12,424 bases of DNA from Comamonadaceae bacterium (GCA_947463845.1 CANHUM010000018.1:1-12424), one strand, 5' to 3'; shown: positions 1 to 7,294, counted from the stretch's first letter. A program made the numbers and translations. Notes: generated by a model from the sequence alone, not told the origin.

Positions 1-529
1 ACAGCAAACGGCACAAGGCCACACGGCGTTTTTCACCACCGGAAAGCTTGCCAATCACGGCATCCCATGGGGGCAGTCGCAGCGCGTCGGCGGCGATCTC
101 AAGCTGGTGGTCAGAGGCATCGCCTGCGGTGGCAATGATGGCTTCGAGCTTGGCCTGTTCGGCCGCCAGAGCGTCAAAGTCGGCGTCTTCTTCCGCGTAG
201 GCGGCGTACACCTCTTCCAGGCGGGCCTGCGCGGCCTTGACTTCACCCATGCCACTCTCAACAGCTTCGCGCACGGTCTGCTCCGGGTCCATCACAGGCT
301 CCTGGGGCAGATAACCAATTTTCAGACCTGCCATGGGGATGGCTTCGCCCTCGATTTCCTTGTCAATGCCAGCCATGATCTTGAGCAACGTGGACTTGCC
401 CGAGCCATTGGTACCCAGTACGCCGATCTTGGCGCCAGGGAAAAAAGACAGCGAAATGTCTTTGAGAATGTGACGTTTGGGCGGCACGATCTTGCCAACC
501 CGGTTCATCGAAAATACGTATTGAGCCAT
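1..529 (-). CDS. ettA: Energy-dependent translational throttle protein EttA (ABC-F ATPase), N-terminal part
   Basis: EttA is a cytoplasmic ABC-F ATPase that binds the ribosomal E site and gates the first steps of elongation according to the ATP/ADP ratio. It has no membrane domain. Only the first 176 codons are present, because the gene runs off the left edge of the window. The reading frame is open from ATG 529-527 to position 2. The opening [20 protein letters not shown] closely matches the start of E. coli EttA as I recall it. Walker A of the first ATPase domain is GTNGSGKST (residues 39-47), IGYLPQEP lies at 71-78, and the ABC signature LSGGEKRR is at 162-169. The arm-like insert between them (about 85-145) fits EttA rather than Uup or other ABC-F members. 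An AGG seven bases upstream serves as a modest ribosome-binding site. The Walker B motif and the whole second domain lie outside the window. Confidence 0.95.
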   Translation of the reverse strand, partial: MAQYVFSMNRVGKIVPPKRHILKDISLSFFPGAKIGVLGTNGSGKSTLLKIMAGIDKEIEGEAIPMAGLKIGYLPQEPVMDPEQTVREAVESGMGEVKAAQARLEEVYAAYAEEDADFDALAAEQAKLEAIIATAGDASDHQLEIAADALRLPPWDAVIGKLSGGEKRRVALCRLL

Positions 530-543
530 GTGTAAACCTGAAT

Positions 544-585
544 AAAAAAGGCAGAGACCCATCACCCCAAGGGCGTCGGCTCTGC
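544..585 (-). terminator. Possible intrinsic terminator between the exonuclease gene and ettA
   Basis: Read on the minus strand, GCAGAG (585-580) can pair with CTCTGC (556-551) and is followed, after one C, by a run of six T (549-544). The loop is long (about 23 bases) and only partly structured, so termination may be weak. It lies after the stop of the exonuclease gene at 665 and only 15 bases before the ettA start. The ettA promoter would then have to lie upstream of it, or ettA would depend on read-through. Confidence 0.4.
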
Positions 586-664
586 ACCGCAGACCTGCAT
601 GTGGGCGCAGCTGCGGCAAATGCAACCCGTCATTATCCCTGCTCGCCGGGCTTGCGCACAAAAA

Positions 665-1732
665 TCAGACGGCCCGCTCCGACAACAGGCCTGATCGGCT
701 GGAAAACTGAACCAGACCGCTCTGCGCTTCGAGCTGCACCTGGGCACTGCGCGAGCCATACACTTCTGCCCGCAGCCAGGCGCACTCCGCGTCCAGCAGC
801 GCGTCCGAGGCCAGGCTGCACCACCAGACCCGGCCTTCACCGTCCCAGCGGTAACCGCGGGCCTTGAGTTTGTCCTTGGACTCGAACGGCGCACCCGTGG
901 CCCTGAGCTTGTAACGGGTCTGTCCGGCCCCGGCCAACAGGCGTGACAAACCGGTTTGGCCACCGGCCAGGGGCGAAGCCAGCACCTGGAGCAAAGCGTG
1001 GCAATCGACCTGCGCCCGGTGCGCGTCGTAAAACCAGCCCCGCTCGGACGCCAGAAACTCCAGCTTGGCCGAGCCGCTGCCTTCTTTTTTCCAGTCAATG
1101 CCCATAAAGGAACAGTTCCAGGGCTTGGTAGCAAACACCGGCAAACGCGCCTCCACGAACGGGCGGTCAAAGCCGGCGTTGTGCGCCACGATCAAATCGG
1201 CCGCCTGCACCAGCGCCGCCACGGCCGCATCGTCAATGCGTTGGCCCTGCACCATGCTGTCGTCAATCCCGGTGATCTCGGTGATTTGTGGCGGTATCGG
1301 CCTTCCAGGGTCTTCAAACGATTCGTACACCGTGACCGGGCCCACAGGCAAACCCGTGGCCGCATCGACCAAGACCGACAGCATGGCCAGCTCGATGATG
1401 CTTTCGCTCTTGCTGTCCAGCCCGGTGGTTTCGGTGTCCAGCACGATCACGCGCTGCGTGGGCTGCCCGTGCAAGCCGCCATAGTCGGCCACAGGCTGCA
1501 AACGCCGCAGCACACGAAAGTCAGGGTGTTGCGCCAAGGTCTGGGCCATGGTTTCGTGCACATTGGGCAGTGCCTCAGTGCTGGAGGCCGGTTGAGCACC
1601 CGAGGCAGCCAAAGACGCGACCGCCAAAGGAAGCTCTGCGCTTTCAGACTTCGGTGGTGGGTTGGACTTGGCAGGGTTTGCAGCAGATTCGGCATCGAAG
1701 CCGAAAAAACTCATTTGGTCTTTTTTACTCAT
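665..1732 (-). CDS. DnaQ-like 3'-5' exonuclease (DEDDh) with N-terminal clamp-like motif and C-terminal extension
   Basis: This is a 355-residue exonuclease of the DNA polymerase III epsilon/RNase T superfamily. The DEDDh residues are all visible: DTETTG (D99, E101), HNAGFDRPF (D189), and HRAQVDCHAL (H238, D243). The core domain spans about 93-252. About 85 low-complexity residues rich in Ala, Pro and Ser precede it, and they begin with QMSFF at 6-10, which resembles the beta-clamp-binding pentapeptide QL(S/D)LF. After the core, residues 273-305 contain LKARGYRWDGEGRVWW, similar in style to small domains that follow a K-A-x-G-x-x-W-D pattern. The start at 1732 has no good Shine-Dalgarno; the alternative Met7 would remove half of the clamp-like motif. 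The gene begins 53 bases after the Bug gene and is probably cotranscribed with it. It is twice the length of a bare epsilon core, so it is more likely a repair or stand-alone exonuclease than the replicative proofreader. Confidence 0.85.
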   Translation of the reverse strand: MSKKDQMSFFGFDAESAANPAKSNPPPKSESAELPLAVASLAASGAQPASSTEALPNVHETMAQTLAQHPDFRVLRRLQPVADYGGLHGQPTQRVIVLDTETTGLDSKSESIIELAMLSVLVDAATGLPVGPVTVYESFEDPGRPIPPQITEITGIDDSMVQGQRIDDAAVAALVQAADLIVAHNAGFDRPFVEARLPVFATKPWNCSFMGIDWKKEGSGSAKLEFLASERGWFYDAHRAQVDCHALLQVLASPLAGGQTGLSRLLAGAGQTRYKLRATGAPFESKDKLKARGYRWDGEGRVWWCSLASDALLDAECAWLRAEVYGSRSAQVQLEAQSGLVQFSSRSGLLSERAV

Positions 1733-1758
1733 GCCCGCATTATTTCAGCAGAACCCTT

Positions 1759-1784
1759 GATCGCAGCCCGGCCCTGTCGCGATC
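1759..1784 (-). other. Small hairpin between the Bug gene and the exonuclease gene
   Basis: GATCGC (1759-1764) and GCGATC (1779-1784) form a 6-bp perfect inverted repeat with a 14-base loop directly after the Bug stop codon. No T-run follows on the minus strand, so it is unlikely to be an intrinsic terminator. It could protect the 3' end of a processed transcript, or it could be chance. Confidence 0.25.
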
Positions 1785-1785
1785 C

Positions 1786-2793
1786 TCAGTCCAGCTTGAT
1801 GCCCAGATCCACCGCCAGCTTGATCCAGACGGGCACCTCAGCCTCCCAGTCCTTGCGGGTGGCCGCCAGGTTTTTGGGTTTGTTGGGGATGGCAAAGGTT
1901 TCACGCAGCTTGGCAGCCCTGTCGGTGTTGGACCAGGCCACCGCCTCATCGGCCATGCGCTTGAGCACCGCCTCGGGCGTGCCAGTTGGCGCCACCAGGG
2001 GCAGGCCGCCTTCGAGGGTGACCAGTTTTTCGGTGTTGCCTTGCTCGGTGAGTGTCGGCACATCGGGGAGTTTGGGCGAGCGGTAGCTGCCAGTCACGCC
2101 AATGGCGCGCACGCCCCGGGTGGACACGGCATTGAAAGCCTGGAAACTGCCCACCGCGATTTGCAACTGGCCCGAGGCCACATCGAGCCACATGGGCGCT
2201 TCACCGCGGTAATGCACCGACTGGATGGTGGTGCCATGCTGCCGATTGGTCTGGTCGGCCAGCATATGCGGGTAGGAACCCGGCGCATAGGTGCCCATGG
2301 AGGTGTTGTTCTTTTTGGCCCAGGCCACGAACTCGGACATGGTTTTGGCGGGAATCTTGTCGTTGATGCCCACCACCAGCGGACCGGATGGGAACACCGT
2401 GACCGGGGTCAGGTCTTTGTCGAGGTTGTAGGGCAGCTTGGCATACAGCACCCTGTTTTGCCAGAAAGTGCCCGAGGTGCTCATGACGAAGGTGTAGCCG
2501 TCAGCGGGTGACTTGGCCACCGAATCGATGCCGATGATGGCCCCGGCGCCGGGCTTGTTTTCGATGATGACAGGCACGCCCAAGCGGGTACTGAGAAAGT
2601 CGCCGTAGTTGCGGGCGATGGCATCGGTCAGACCTCCGGGTGGGAAAGCCACCACGATCTTGATCGGCTTGGCCGGCCAAGGTGCCGTCTGGGCGTGGGC
2701 CTGCCCCACCAAGGTCAAGCCGCTCAGGCTGGCAGCAAGGGCTGTAGAGGACACCAGAAATTGGCGACGTTGGGCTTTGGAATGCATGGACAT
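1786..2793 (-). CDS. Bug-family (TctC-like) tripartite tricarboxylate transporter substrate-binding protein
   Basis: This periplasmic solute-binding protein of 335 residues binds a small carboxylate or related ligand. Residues 1-34 are an export signal with a twin-arginine-like motif QRRQFL, a hydrophobic stretch ending TLVGQAHAQ, and probable cleavage after AHA. The mature part starts with WPAKPIKIVVAFPPGG followed by TDAIAR, the hallmark opening of the family. It continues with VIIENKPGAGAIIG and the SPADGYT segment, and later LPDVPTLTEQG and LVAPTGTPEAVLKRM, all typical of Bug proteins. The frame is open as far as 3042, but I chose ATG 2793 because AAGGGAGA lies five bases upstream and the signal peptide begins there. 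No TctA/TctB membrane subunits are in the window, as is common for the greatly expanded Bug family in Burkholderiales. The ligand is unknown. The downstream exonuclease gene gives no metabolic clue. Confidence 0.93.
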   Translation of the reverse strand: MSMHSKAQRRQFLVSSTALAASLSGLTLVGQAHAQTAPWPAKPIKIVVAFPPGGLTDAIARNYGDFLSTRLGVPVIIENKPGAGAIIGIDSVAKSPADGYTFVMSTSGTFWQNRVLYAKLPYNLDKDLTPVTVFPSGPLVVGINDKIPAKTMSEFVAWAKKNNTSMGTYAPGSYPHMLADQTNRQHGTTIQSVHYRGEAPMWLDVASGQLQIAVGSFQAFNAVSTRGVRAIGVTGSYRSPKLPDVPTLTEQGNTEKLVTLEGGLPLVAPTGTPEAVLKRMADEAVAWSNTDRAAKLRETFAIPNKPKNLAATRKDWEAEVPVWIKLAVDLGIKLD

Positions 2794-2797
2794 GGTG

Positions 2798-2805
2798 TCT
2801 CCCTT
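2798..2805 (-). promoter_or_regulatory. Strong ribosome-binding site deciding the Bug gene start
   Basis: On the minus strand AAGGGAGA stands five bases before ATG 2793. This settles the start against the much longer upstream open frame, whose extra 83 residues do not resemble a leader peptide. Confidence 0.8.
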
Positions 2806-2830
2806 GATGCAGATGTGGCGGTGTTCGATC

Positions 2831-2859
2831 AGTCTAGGGCGGATGGCGAAGGGTTTGAA
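2831..2859 (-). promoter_or_regulatory. Candidate sigma-70 promoter of the Bug gene
   Basis: On the minus strand TTCAAA (2859-2854), a 17-base spacer and TAGACT (2836-2831) give a 4/6 and 4/6 match to the consensus at ideal spacing. Transcription would start near 2824 and give a leader of about 30 bases holding the strong ribosome-binding site. The TTCAAA element is one copy of a GGGTTTGAA direct repeat (plus strand 2851-2859 and 2863-2871, 12 bases apart), which could also bind a regulator. Confidence 0.35.
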
Positions 2860-2966
2860 TTGGGGTTTGAACCCATGAGAACCTCCCAGCGCTCTGGTGG
2901 CAAGGAGCCTGCGAAACGCGTCCGGCATGCTTTGTGAGACAATGCATTTCGCTGAGGCCTCCAGTT

Positions 2967-2994
2967 GCCCCAGCATCAGCACTTCTGCTGGGGC
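2967..2994 (+). other. 9-bp-stem hairpin upstream of rhlE
   Basis: GCCCCAGCA (2967-2975) and TGCTGGGGC (2986-2994) are exact inverted repeats around a 10-base loop. No T-run follows on either strand, so a classical terminator is unlikely. It lies about 130 bases before the rhlE start, and could be part of a structured leader if transcription begins upstream, or a protein-binding dyad. Confidence 0.5.
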
Positions 2995-3015
2995 TTGACC
3001 CAAGCAACGCTCAAA

Positions 3016-3027
3016 ACAAGCGCTTGT
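3016..3027. repeat. 12-bp perfect palindrome in the rhlE upstream region
   Basis: ACAAGCGCTTGT reads the same on both strands. Its length and its position between divergent genes would suit a dimeric regulator's operator. No matching second copy was noticed elsewhere in the window. Confidence 0.35.
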
Positions 3028-3127
3028 GGTTTCCATGCCCACCTTAAGACTTATCGGCCCTCACTGGACACTGCCAACAGCAGTTGAATGAGCCGATACC
3101 TGCGCCGGACATGGCGCTCTGTGAAAA

Positions 3128-4915
3128 ATGAACTTTGAAGAATTGAACCTGGCTCCGGCCATCATGCAAGCGGTGCGCGAGCTCGGCTATGACACCCCCA
3201 CGCCCATCCAGGCCCAAGCCATTCCTGCCGTCCTGGCCGGACAGGACCTGTTGGCCGGTGCGCAAACCGGCACCGGCAAAACTGCGGCCTTCACCTTGCC
3301 CATGCTGCACAAGCTGAGCCTGAGCGAGCCCGGCCAAAACCGCTTTGGCGGCAAAGCCATCCGCGCATTGGTGCTCACGCCCACCCGCGAATTGGCGGCC
3401 CAGGTCGAAGAGTCGGTGCGCGACTACGGCAAATACCTGCAGCTCGACTCCACCGTCATTTTTGGTGGCGTGGGCATGAACCCGCAAATCAACAAAGTCA
3501 AGCGCGGCGTGGACATTCTGGTGGCCACCCCTGGCCGCTTGCTCGACTTGCAAGGTCAGGGTTTTCTGGACCTGTCGACCATCGAAATTCTGGTGCTGGA
3601 CGAAGCTGACCGCATGCTGGACATGGGCTTCATCCACGACGTGAAAAAAGTGCTGGCCCTGGTCCCCATCAACAAGCAAAGCCTGTTGTTCTCGGCCACC
3701 TTCAGCGACGAGATCCGCGAGTTGGCCAGCAACCTGCTCAAAAATCCGCAAAGCATTCAGGTCACGCCCAGCAACACCACGGTGCAGCGCATCACACAAG
3801 TGATCCACCCTGTAGGCCGCAACAAGAAAAAAGACGTATTGCTGCACATCATCCAGAAACACGACTGGAGCCAGGTGCTGGTGTTCACCCGCACCAAGTT
3901 CGGTGCCAACAATGTGGCCGACTTCCTGACCAAAAACGGTGTCAAGGCCATGGCCTTGCATGGCAACAAGAGCCAGACAGCGCGCACCCAGGCTTTGGCC
4001 GGATTCAAAAGCGGCGAGATCCGCGCTTTGGTGGCCACCGACATTGCGGCTCGCGGCATCGACATTGAAGACTTGCCACATGTGGTGAACTACGAAATCC
4101 CGAACGTCTCCGAAGACTATGTGCACCGCATCGGTCGCACCGGCCGTGCAGGGGCCAGCGGCGAAGCGGTGAGCCTGGTTTGCCTGGACGAAGAGGGCTT
4201 CATGATGGACATCGAGCGCTTCACCAAGCAAGAGATTCCAGTTCAGTTGCTCGAAGGCTTTGGTCCTGAACCCGGCGAAGTGGCCGAACCCATCGCCATG
4301 GGCCGCCAGACGTTGTGGGGCGGCGCAGGCAAGCCCCCGAGCCGTGATGTGATGGCCGCAGCCGCCAAGGCCGCTCGTCAGGACATGATGCAGCGCATCC
4401 GCGACAACAAGGCCGCAGGCGGAGGTCAAGGCCAACGCCAGCCACGCGCCGAAGGACAAGGCCAGCCCCGCCCATCGCGCAACGGCCCACCACCCTCACG
4501 CCGCAATGGTCCCCAAGGTGGGGCCCGCTTTGAAGGCCAGGGCGGCGGTCGTGGCGATGCACAGGGTGACGCCCGTTTTGACAACAGTGTTGACGGCCAA
4601 GGGCGGCCACCAGCACGTGGCCCGCGCCCAGAGGGCCGTGGCCCATCCCGTGGGGGTCAAGGTGGTCAAGACCGTCGCCGCCAAGATGGCGATGAATTGC
4701 CTCGCCACATTGACCCACTCAAAACCACACAGTTTGCGCGTCTGGACTTGCCCAACCGCAAGCCCGTGCGCAACAGTGGTCAGCCCGACCCGACACGCAC
4801 CAGCATCGACAGCCTGGCCAGCAGTGGCCGCCGCCATGGCGGCGGCGGTGGTGGCGGCTATGGCGGGGGCAACCGCGGTGGCAAAGGGGGCGGAGGCCGT
4901 GGCTTCGGCCGCTGA
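3128..4915 (+). CDS. rhlE: ATP-dependent RNA helicase RhlE (DEAD-box)
   Basis: This 595-residue DEAD-box helicase unwinds short RNA duplexes and probably acts in ribosome assembly, RNA decay or cold adaptation. The RecA-like core covers about residues 1-375. It holds the Q motif (F3 to about 30, with TPTPIQAQ at 23-30), motif I AQTGTGKT (45-52), Ia PTRELA (85-90), TPGR (134-137), II DEAD (158-161), III SAT (189-191), [12 protein letters not shown] (303-313), and [10 protein letters not shown] (333-340). A tail of about 220 residues is rich in Gly, Arg, Gln and Pro, ends in an almost pure Gly/Arg segment (567-595), and carries an [17 protein letters not shown] block (526-542) between two disordered parts. 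The high-glycine tail and core sequence fit RhlE rather than SrmB, DbpA or RhlB. The ribosome-binding site is poor (GTGAAAA before ATG). The gene stands alone and ends at an intrinsic terminator. Confidence 0.93.
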   Translation: MNFEELNLAPAIMQAVRELGYDTPTPIQAQAIPAVLAGQDLLAGAQTGTGKTAAFTLPMLHKLSLSEPGQNRFGGKAIRALVLTPTRELAAQVEESVRDYGKYLQLDSTVIFGGVGMNPQINKVKRGVDILVATPGRLLDLQGQGFLDLSTIEILVLDEADRMLDMGFIHDVKKVLALVPINKQSLLFSATFSDEIRELASNLLKNPQSIQVTPSNTTVQRITQVIHPVGRNKKKDVLLHIIQKHDWSQVLVFTRTKFGANNVADFLTKNGVKAMALHGNKSQTARTQALAGFKSGEIRALVATDIAARGIDIEDLPHVVNYEIPNVSEDYVHRIGRTGRAGASGEAVSLVCLDEEGFMMDIERFTKQEIPVQLLEGFGPEPGEVAEPIAMGRQTLWGGAGKPPSRDVMAAAAKAARQDMMQRIRDNKAAGGGQGQRQPRAEGQGQPRPSRNGPPPSRRNGPQGGARFEGQGGGRGDAQGDARFDNSVDGQGRPPARGPRPEGRGPSRGGQGGQDRRRQDGDELPRHIDPLKTTQFARLDLPNRKPVRNSGQPDPTRTSIDSLASSGRRHGGGGGGGYGGGNRGGKGGGGRGFGR

Positions 4916-4936
4916 TCAGCGCCCTGCCCGATCAAC

Positions 4937-4964
4937 AGAGCCCGCTTGAAGCGGGCTCTTTTTT
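4937..4964 (+). terminator. Intrinsic terminator of rhlE
   Basis: AGAGCCCGC (4937-4945) pairs perfectly with GCGGGCTCT (4951-4959) around the loop TTGAA, and six T follow (4959-4964, the first shared with the stem). It begins 21 bases after the rhlE stop. In the opposite direction the hairpin is not followed by T, so the convergent cupin gene is not clearly terminated by it. Confidence 0.92.
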
Positions 4965-4983
4965 GTGCCAATGGATTTAACCA

Positions 4984-5367
4984 TCAGTCGCGGACAAACA
5001 GGGTGACCAAAGGATCGGGGCCGACCTGCCGGCTCCAATGGCCATGCACGGTGGGGTCAAACGTGGCCCCTTCGGGCAAGGTGTCGGCCGAGTAGAAAAA
5101 CTCACCAGGGCCAAACGTGCGCGAACTGCCGTCCTGCAAAAAAATCTCCATCTGCCCCCCCAGCACAAAAAGCCACTGCGGGTGACCCGTGCAATGGAAA
5201 CTGCTGCGAAAGCCCACCGGACTTTGACGCAGCTGGCAGGCACTGGCGGACATCAGAGCCGACAAACGGCTTTGCGGCGTCCCCTCGGTCAGGGACACTT
5301 CTTCATCCCGAAAACGGGCACGGCCGTCGGTGTCAGTGAAGAGAACGACTTTTTTCAAGGCTTGCAT
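4984..5367 (-). CDS. Small single-domain cupin protein
   Basis: This protein of 127 residues has one cupin beta-barrel and no signal peptide, and is presumably cytosolic. The motif-1 region is FHCTGHPQWLFVLGGQMEI (57-75), followed by LQDGSSRTFGPGEFFYSADT (77-96) and GATFDPTVHGHWSR (100-113). The usual HxH and Glu of motif 1 are replaced by H58, H62 and Q64, while H108 and H110 stand near the end. Whether it binds a metal is uncertain. I chose ATG 5367, which has AAGGA eleven bases upstream. GTG 5370, eight bases from the same site, is equally possible; the longer TTG frame at 5388 would start upstream of the ribosome-binding site. The gene converges on rhlE. Its substrate, or a binding-only role, cannot be told from sequence. 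Confidence 0.82.
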   Translation of the reverse strand: MQALKKVVLFTDTDGRARFRDEEVSLTEGTPQSRLSALMSASACQLRQSPVGFRSSFHCTGHPQWLFVLGGQMEIFLQDGSSRTFGPGEFFYSADTLPEGATFDPTVHGHWSRQVGPDPLVTLFVRD

Positions 5368-5388
5368 CACACACGAATTCCTTGTCAA

Positions 5389-5787
5389 CTAAACCCTGAT
5401 TGTTAACGAGATGCAGATTGAACATGCAGAACACAAGAAATTACTGTGCACCGCTTCAAATTCACGGCTTGATGACCACCATGTGCCCTGCTCGAGTTTG
5501 GTACGCTCACTCAAAGTGCAGGGGTTTATCATTCGAGAATCCTAGAGTATGCGCCGATACAGTACTGCAGCTCTTGTGGACAAAAACCTCTATTGCCCAA
5601 ACACGATGTACTGGCTGCGGTTATACCCCAACCCATTTTCCTCAAAGTCTTGGGGTCGCTGGACACCATGCATGACCGCATCTATGTGCGCAAACCGACC
5701 ACGTTCACCACACTGGCATCCCGGAGCGTTTGGCATCAATCATGGCCAAGTGCATGGCTTGGTTGAAGTGAGACACGACCCAATCCA
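5389..5787. other. AT-richer intergenic stretch without a convincing gene
   Basis: About 400 bases lie between the cupin and gluconokinase genes. By eye, 5389-5650 is clearly poorer in G+C than the flanking genes. Short open frames exist but none carries a recognisable domain or a good ribosome-binding site. Two overlapping plus-strand frames read somewhat protein-like: one through about 5579-5700 (VLAAVIPQPIFLKVLGSLD, then RIYVRKPT), and a second ending IPERLASIMAKCMAWLK with a TGA at 5769-5771. They could be the frameshifted remains of a decayed gene, or chance. The stretch must also hold promoters for the divergent cupin and gluconokinase genes, but I could not place either confidently. 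Confidence 0.5.
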
Positions 5788-6369
5788 ATGAACACAACAC
5801 CTTTGCGCCTGATCGTCATGGGAGTGTCCGGCTGTGGCAAGTCAAGCATGGCAAAGGCTTTGAGCGAACGCCTTGGCCTTGACATGGTCGATGGCGATGA
5901 CTTGCATCTTCCCGCCAGTGTGGCCAAGATGCGGGCGGGTATTGCCCTGCAAGACGCCGACCGCTGGCCCTGGCTGGACCGCATTGGCAACTACCTGTCA
6001 GGCAGCGCAGACAGCAAGTCTGGGCGTGTAGTGGCCTGCTCTGCTCTGCGCCGCGCCTACCGCGACCGCATACGCACACATGCGGGCGAGGTCTGTTTTT
6101 TGTTTCTGCAGGGTGACCATGCCCTGATCTCGCAACGCATCAGTCAGCGCGTGGGGCACTTCATGCAATCGGGTTTGTTGGACAGTCAATTCAGTACGCT
6201 GGAAACTCCCGGTCCGGAAGAGACAGATGTGATCACCCTGGACATCAACGTACCCATGGCGCTACTGATCACACAAGCCCTCGCTGCTTTGCACTCCCAC
6301 AACCAACGCATCTCTGAACCGAAGCCAAAACGTTTGGACCATCCGGACCCTGCAGGATCACTGTTGTGA
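5788..6369 (+). CDS. gntK: Gluconokinase (GntK/IdnK family)
   Basis: This 193-residue kinase phosphorylates D-gluconate with ATP to 6-phospho-D-gluconate, the entry to the Entner-Doudoroff and pentose phosphate routes. It shows the P-loop GVSGCGKS (12-19), DGDDLH (35-40) in place of the common EGDxLH form, the substrate-region signature MRAGIALQDADRWPWL (48-63), CSALRRAYRDRIR (84-96), and FLFLQGDHALISQRISQRVGHFM (104-126), followed by LLDSQFSTLETP and EETDVITLDI, all in the order seen in E. coli GntK. The enzyme is cytosolic. About 20 residues at the C-terminus (173-193) exceed the usual length and look unstructured. The ribosome-binding site is weak. The SDR gene follows 127 bases later on the same strand. 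The nearby sugar-acid transport operon, on the other strand, suggests a shared pathway, but that is inference. Confidence 0.93.
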   Translation: MNTTPLRLIVMGVSGCGKSSMAKALSERLGLDMVDGDDLHLPASVAKMRAGIALQDADRWPWLDRIGNYLSGSADSKSGRVVACSALRRAYRDRIRTHAGEVCFLFLQGDHALISQRISQRVGHFMQSGLLDSQFSTLETPGPEETDVITLDINVPMALLITQALAALHSHNQRISEPKPKRLDHPDPAGSLL

Positions 6370-6408
6370 AACCTCTTTGTTCCACGTCTGGGCCAGCTCC
6401 AACTGCCA

Positions 6409-6438
6409 GTGACAATGGCCAGTCGCTCAAGGTACAGT
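6409..6438 (+). promoter_or_regulatory. Candidate promoter of the SDR gene
   Basis: GTGACA (6409-6414), an 18-base spacer and TACAGT (6433-6438) resemble a sigma-70 promoter (5/6 and 4/6 matches). It lies in the 127-base gap after gntK, so the SDR gene may have its own promoter in addition to read-through. A 6-bp hairpin GCCTGA-aaa-TCAGGC at 6453-6467 would fall in the leader. Confidence 0.28.
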
Positions 6439-6496
6439 TTTATTTTCAAAACGCCTGAAAATCAGGCTTCTCAAGCCTCTACTGAAAGTCAACGCC

Positions 6497-7246
6497 ATGT
6501 CTCAAATCGCCCTCATCACCGGTGCCAGCTCAGGCATTGGCAAAGCCTGCGCCCTCGCTCTGCTCAAAGAAGGTTGGCAAGTTGTACTCGTCGGTCGCCG
6601 AGCCGATGCACTGGCTGCTGCTGTGATGGAAGCCGGCCCCAACGCCAGCAAGGCTCACGCCATCCCGACTGACCTGTCCAAAGAGTCCGAGGTCAGGGCG
6701 CTGTTCGACCAAATTCGGGCCCGCTTTGGCCGCCTCGATTTGGTGTTCAACAACGCAGGCATCTTCTTGCCTTATGCATTGCCCGGTGATCTGCCAGGCG
6801 ACGAATGGCGTCGGGCGGTCGATATCAACCTCAATGGCGCTTTCTACACGCTGTCTTATGCCTTCAAACTGATGCAAGAACAAAGTCCGAAAGGTGGTCG
6901 CATCATCAACAACGGCTCAATATCTGCCCATGCACCCAGACCCGGATCCATCGCCTACACCGCCACTAAGCATGCCATCTCGGGTTTGACCCGTGCAGCA
7001 GCACTTGATGGCCGCCCCTACAGCATCGCCGTGGGTCAGATTGATATTGGCAACGTGGCCTCGGACATGACAACCAAGATGGCGCAAGGCGTTCATCAGG
7101 CCGATCTCAGCATCAAACCCGAGCCGCGCATGGAAATGCCCGCCGTGGTCGATACCTTCATGACCATGGCCCGCTTGCCCTTGTCGGCCAACATCCTGTT
7201 CACCACCGTGATGGCGACCAACATGCCTTTTGTCGGTCGCGGTTGA
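6497..7246 (+). CDS. SDR-family NAD(P)-dependent oxidoreductase (classical short-chain dehydrogenase)
   Basis: This 249-residue classical SDR has the cofactor-binding motif TGASSGIG (8-15), a likely NADP-favouring GRR after beta-strand 2 (33-35), DL at 59-60, NNAG (85-88), and the catalytic residues N111, S141, Y154 and K158 in DINLNGAF, NNGSISAH and YTATKHA. The C-terminal part ends MATNMPFVGRG, a form I associate with many Burkholderiales SDRs. It is cytosolic. It would oxidise a hydroxyl or reduce a carbonyl, but sequence does not give the substrate. Its position next to gluconokinase, and convergent to the enolase-superfamily enzyme and TRAP transporter, suggests a sugar acid or keto-sugar intermediate. 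The start ATG 6497 places the glycine-rich motif at the normal distance from the N-terminus; upstream there is only a weak GAAAG. Confidence 0.9.
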   Translation: MSQIALITGASSGIGKACALALLKEGWQVVLVGRRADALAAAVMEAGPNASKAHAIPTDLSKESEVRALFDQIRARFGRLDLVFNNAGIFLPYALPGDLPGDEWRRAVDINLNGAFYTLSYAFKLMQEQSPKGGRIINNGSISAHAPRPGSIAYTATKHAISGLTRAAALDGRPYSIAVGQIDIGNVASDMTTKMAQGVHQADLSIKPEPRMEMPAVVDTFMTMARLPLSANILFTTVMATNMPFVGRG

Positions 7247-7253
7247 TCGCCCT

Positions 7254-7281
7254 GTGGCCGTGGGGCGTTTACCCCGGCCAC
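7254..7281. terminator. Hairpin between convergent SDR and enolase-superfamily genes
   Basis: GTGGCCG (7254-7260), a bulged T, and GGG (7262-7264) pair with CCCCGGCCAC (7272-7281) around the loop GCGTTTA, giving ten base pairs. It fills most of the 48-base gap between two convergent stop codons, where a two-way terminator is expected. Neither side has a T-run, so it may act as a transcript end-stabiliser, or termination may be Rho-assisted. Confidence 0.5.
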
Positions 7282-7294
7282 CGCTCAAGTCCCA

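Larger units (their letters stand above)
2794..3127. other. Divergent intergenic region between the Bug gene and rhlE
   Basis: This stretch of 334 bases has no convincing gene. From left to right it holds the Bug ribosome-binding site and candidate promoter (2798-2859), a 12-spaced direct repeat, a 9-bp-stem hairpin (2967-2994), a 12-bp perfect palindrome (3016-3027), and about 100 bases of rhlE leader. I could not identify a good rhlE promoter; TTGACC at 2995-3000 is -35-like but no -10 sits at the right distance. Confidence 0.6.

Noticed and set aside
956..2086. A 376-codon plus-strand frame opposite the exonuclease and Bug genes
   Set aside because: It spans the gap between two real genes, is Arg/His-rich low-information sequence, and shows no family motif.
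2995..3023. TTGACC followed at 17 bases by AAGCGC as the rhlE promoter
   Set aside because: The -35 is acceptable but AAGCGC is not a -10 element, and no shift of one or two bases gives a better one.
2794..3042. An 83-residue N-terminal extension of the Bug protein frame
   Set aside because: The strong ribosome-binding site and Tat-type signal peptide begin at 2793. The extension has no leader-like or domain-like features and overlaps the promoter and hairpin region.
3044..4459. A 471-codon open frame antisense to rhlE
   Set aside because: It mirrors rhlE codon use in the opposite strand, is very rich in His, Gln and Ala, has no recognisable motif, and lies wholly over a clear helicase gene. 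It is a high-G+C shadow frame.
4430..4910. Repetitive G- and C-rich DNA at the end of rhlE considered as a tandem repeat or recombination site
   Set aside because: The repeats are irregular and are explained by the Gly/Arg/Gln-rich tail of the helicase in frame.
5730..5749. Imperfect palindrome TTGGCAT-N4-CATGGCCAA as an operator of gntK
   Set aside because: The halves do not pair without a bulge, no second copy exists, and no promoter could be placed next to it.
6453..6467. GCCTGA-aaa-TCAGGC as a terminator of gntK
   Set aside because: The stem is only 6 bp with a 3-base loop and no T-run follows, so termination is not supported. It is mentioned only as a leader hairpin of the SDR gene.
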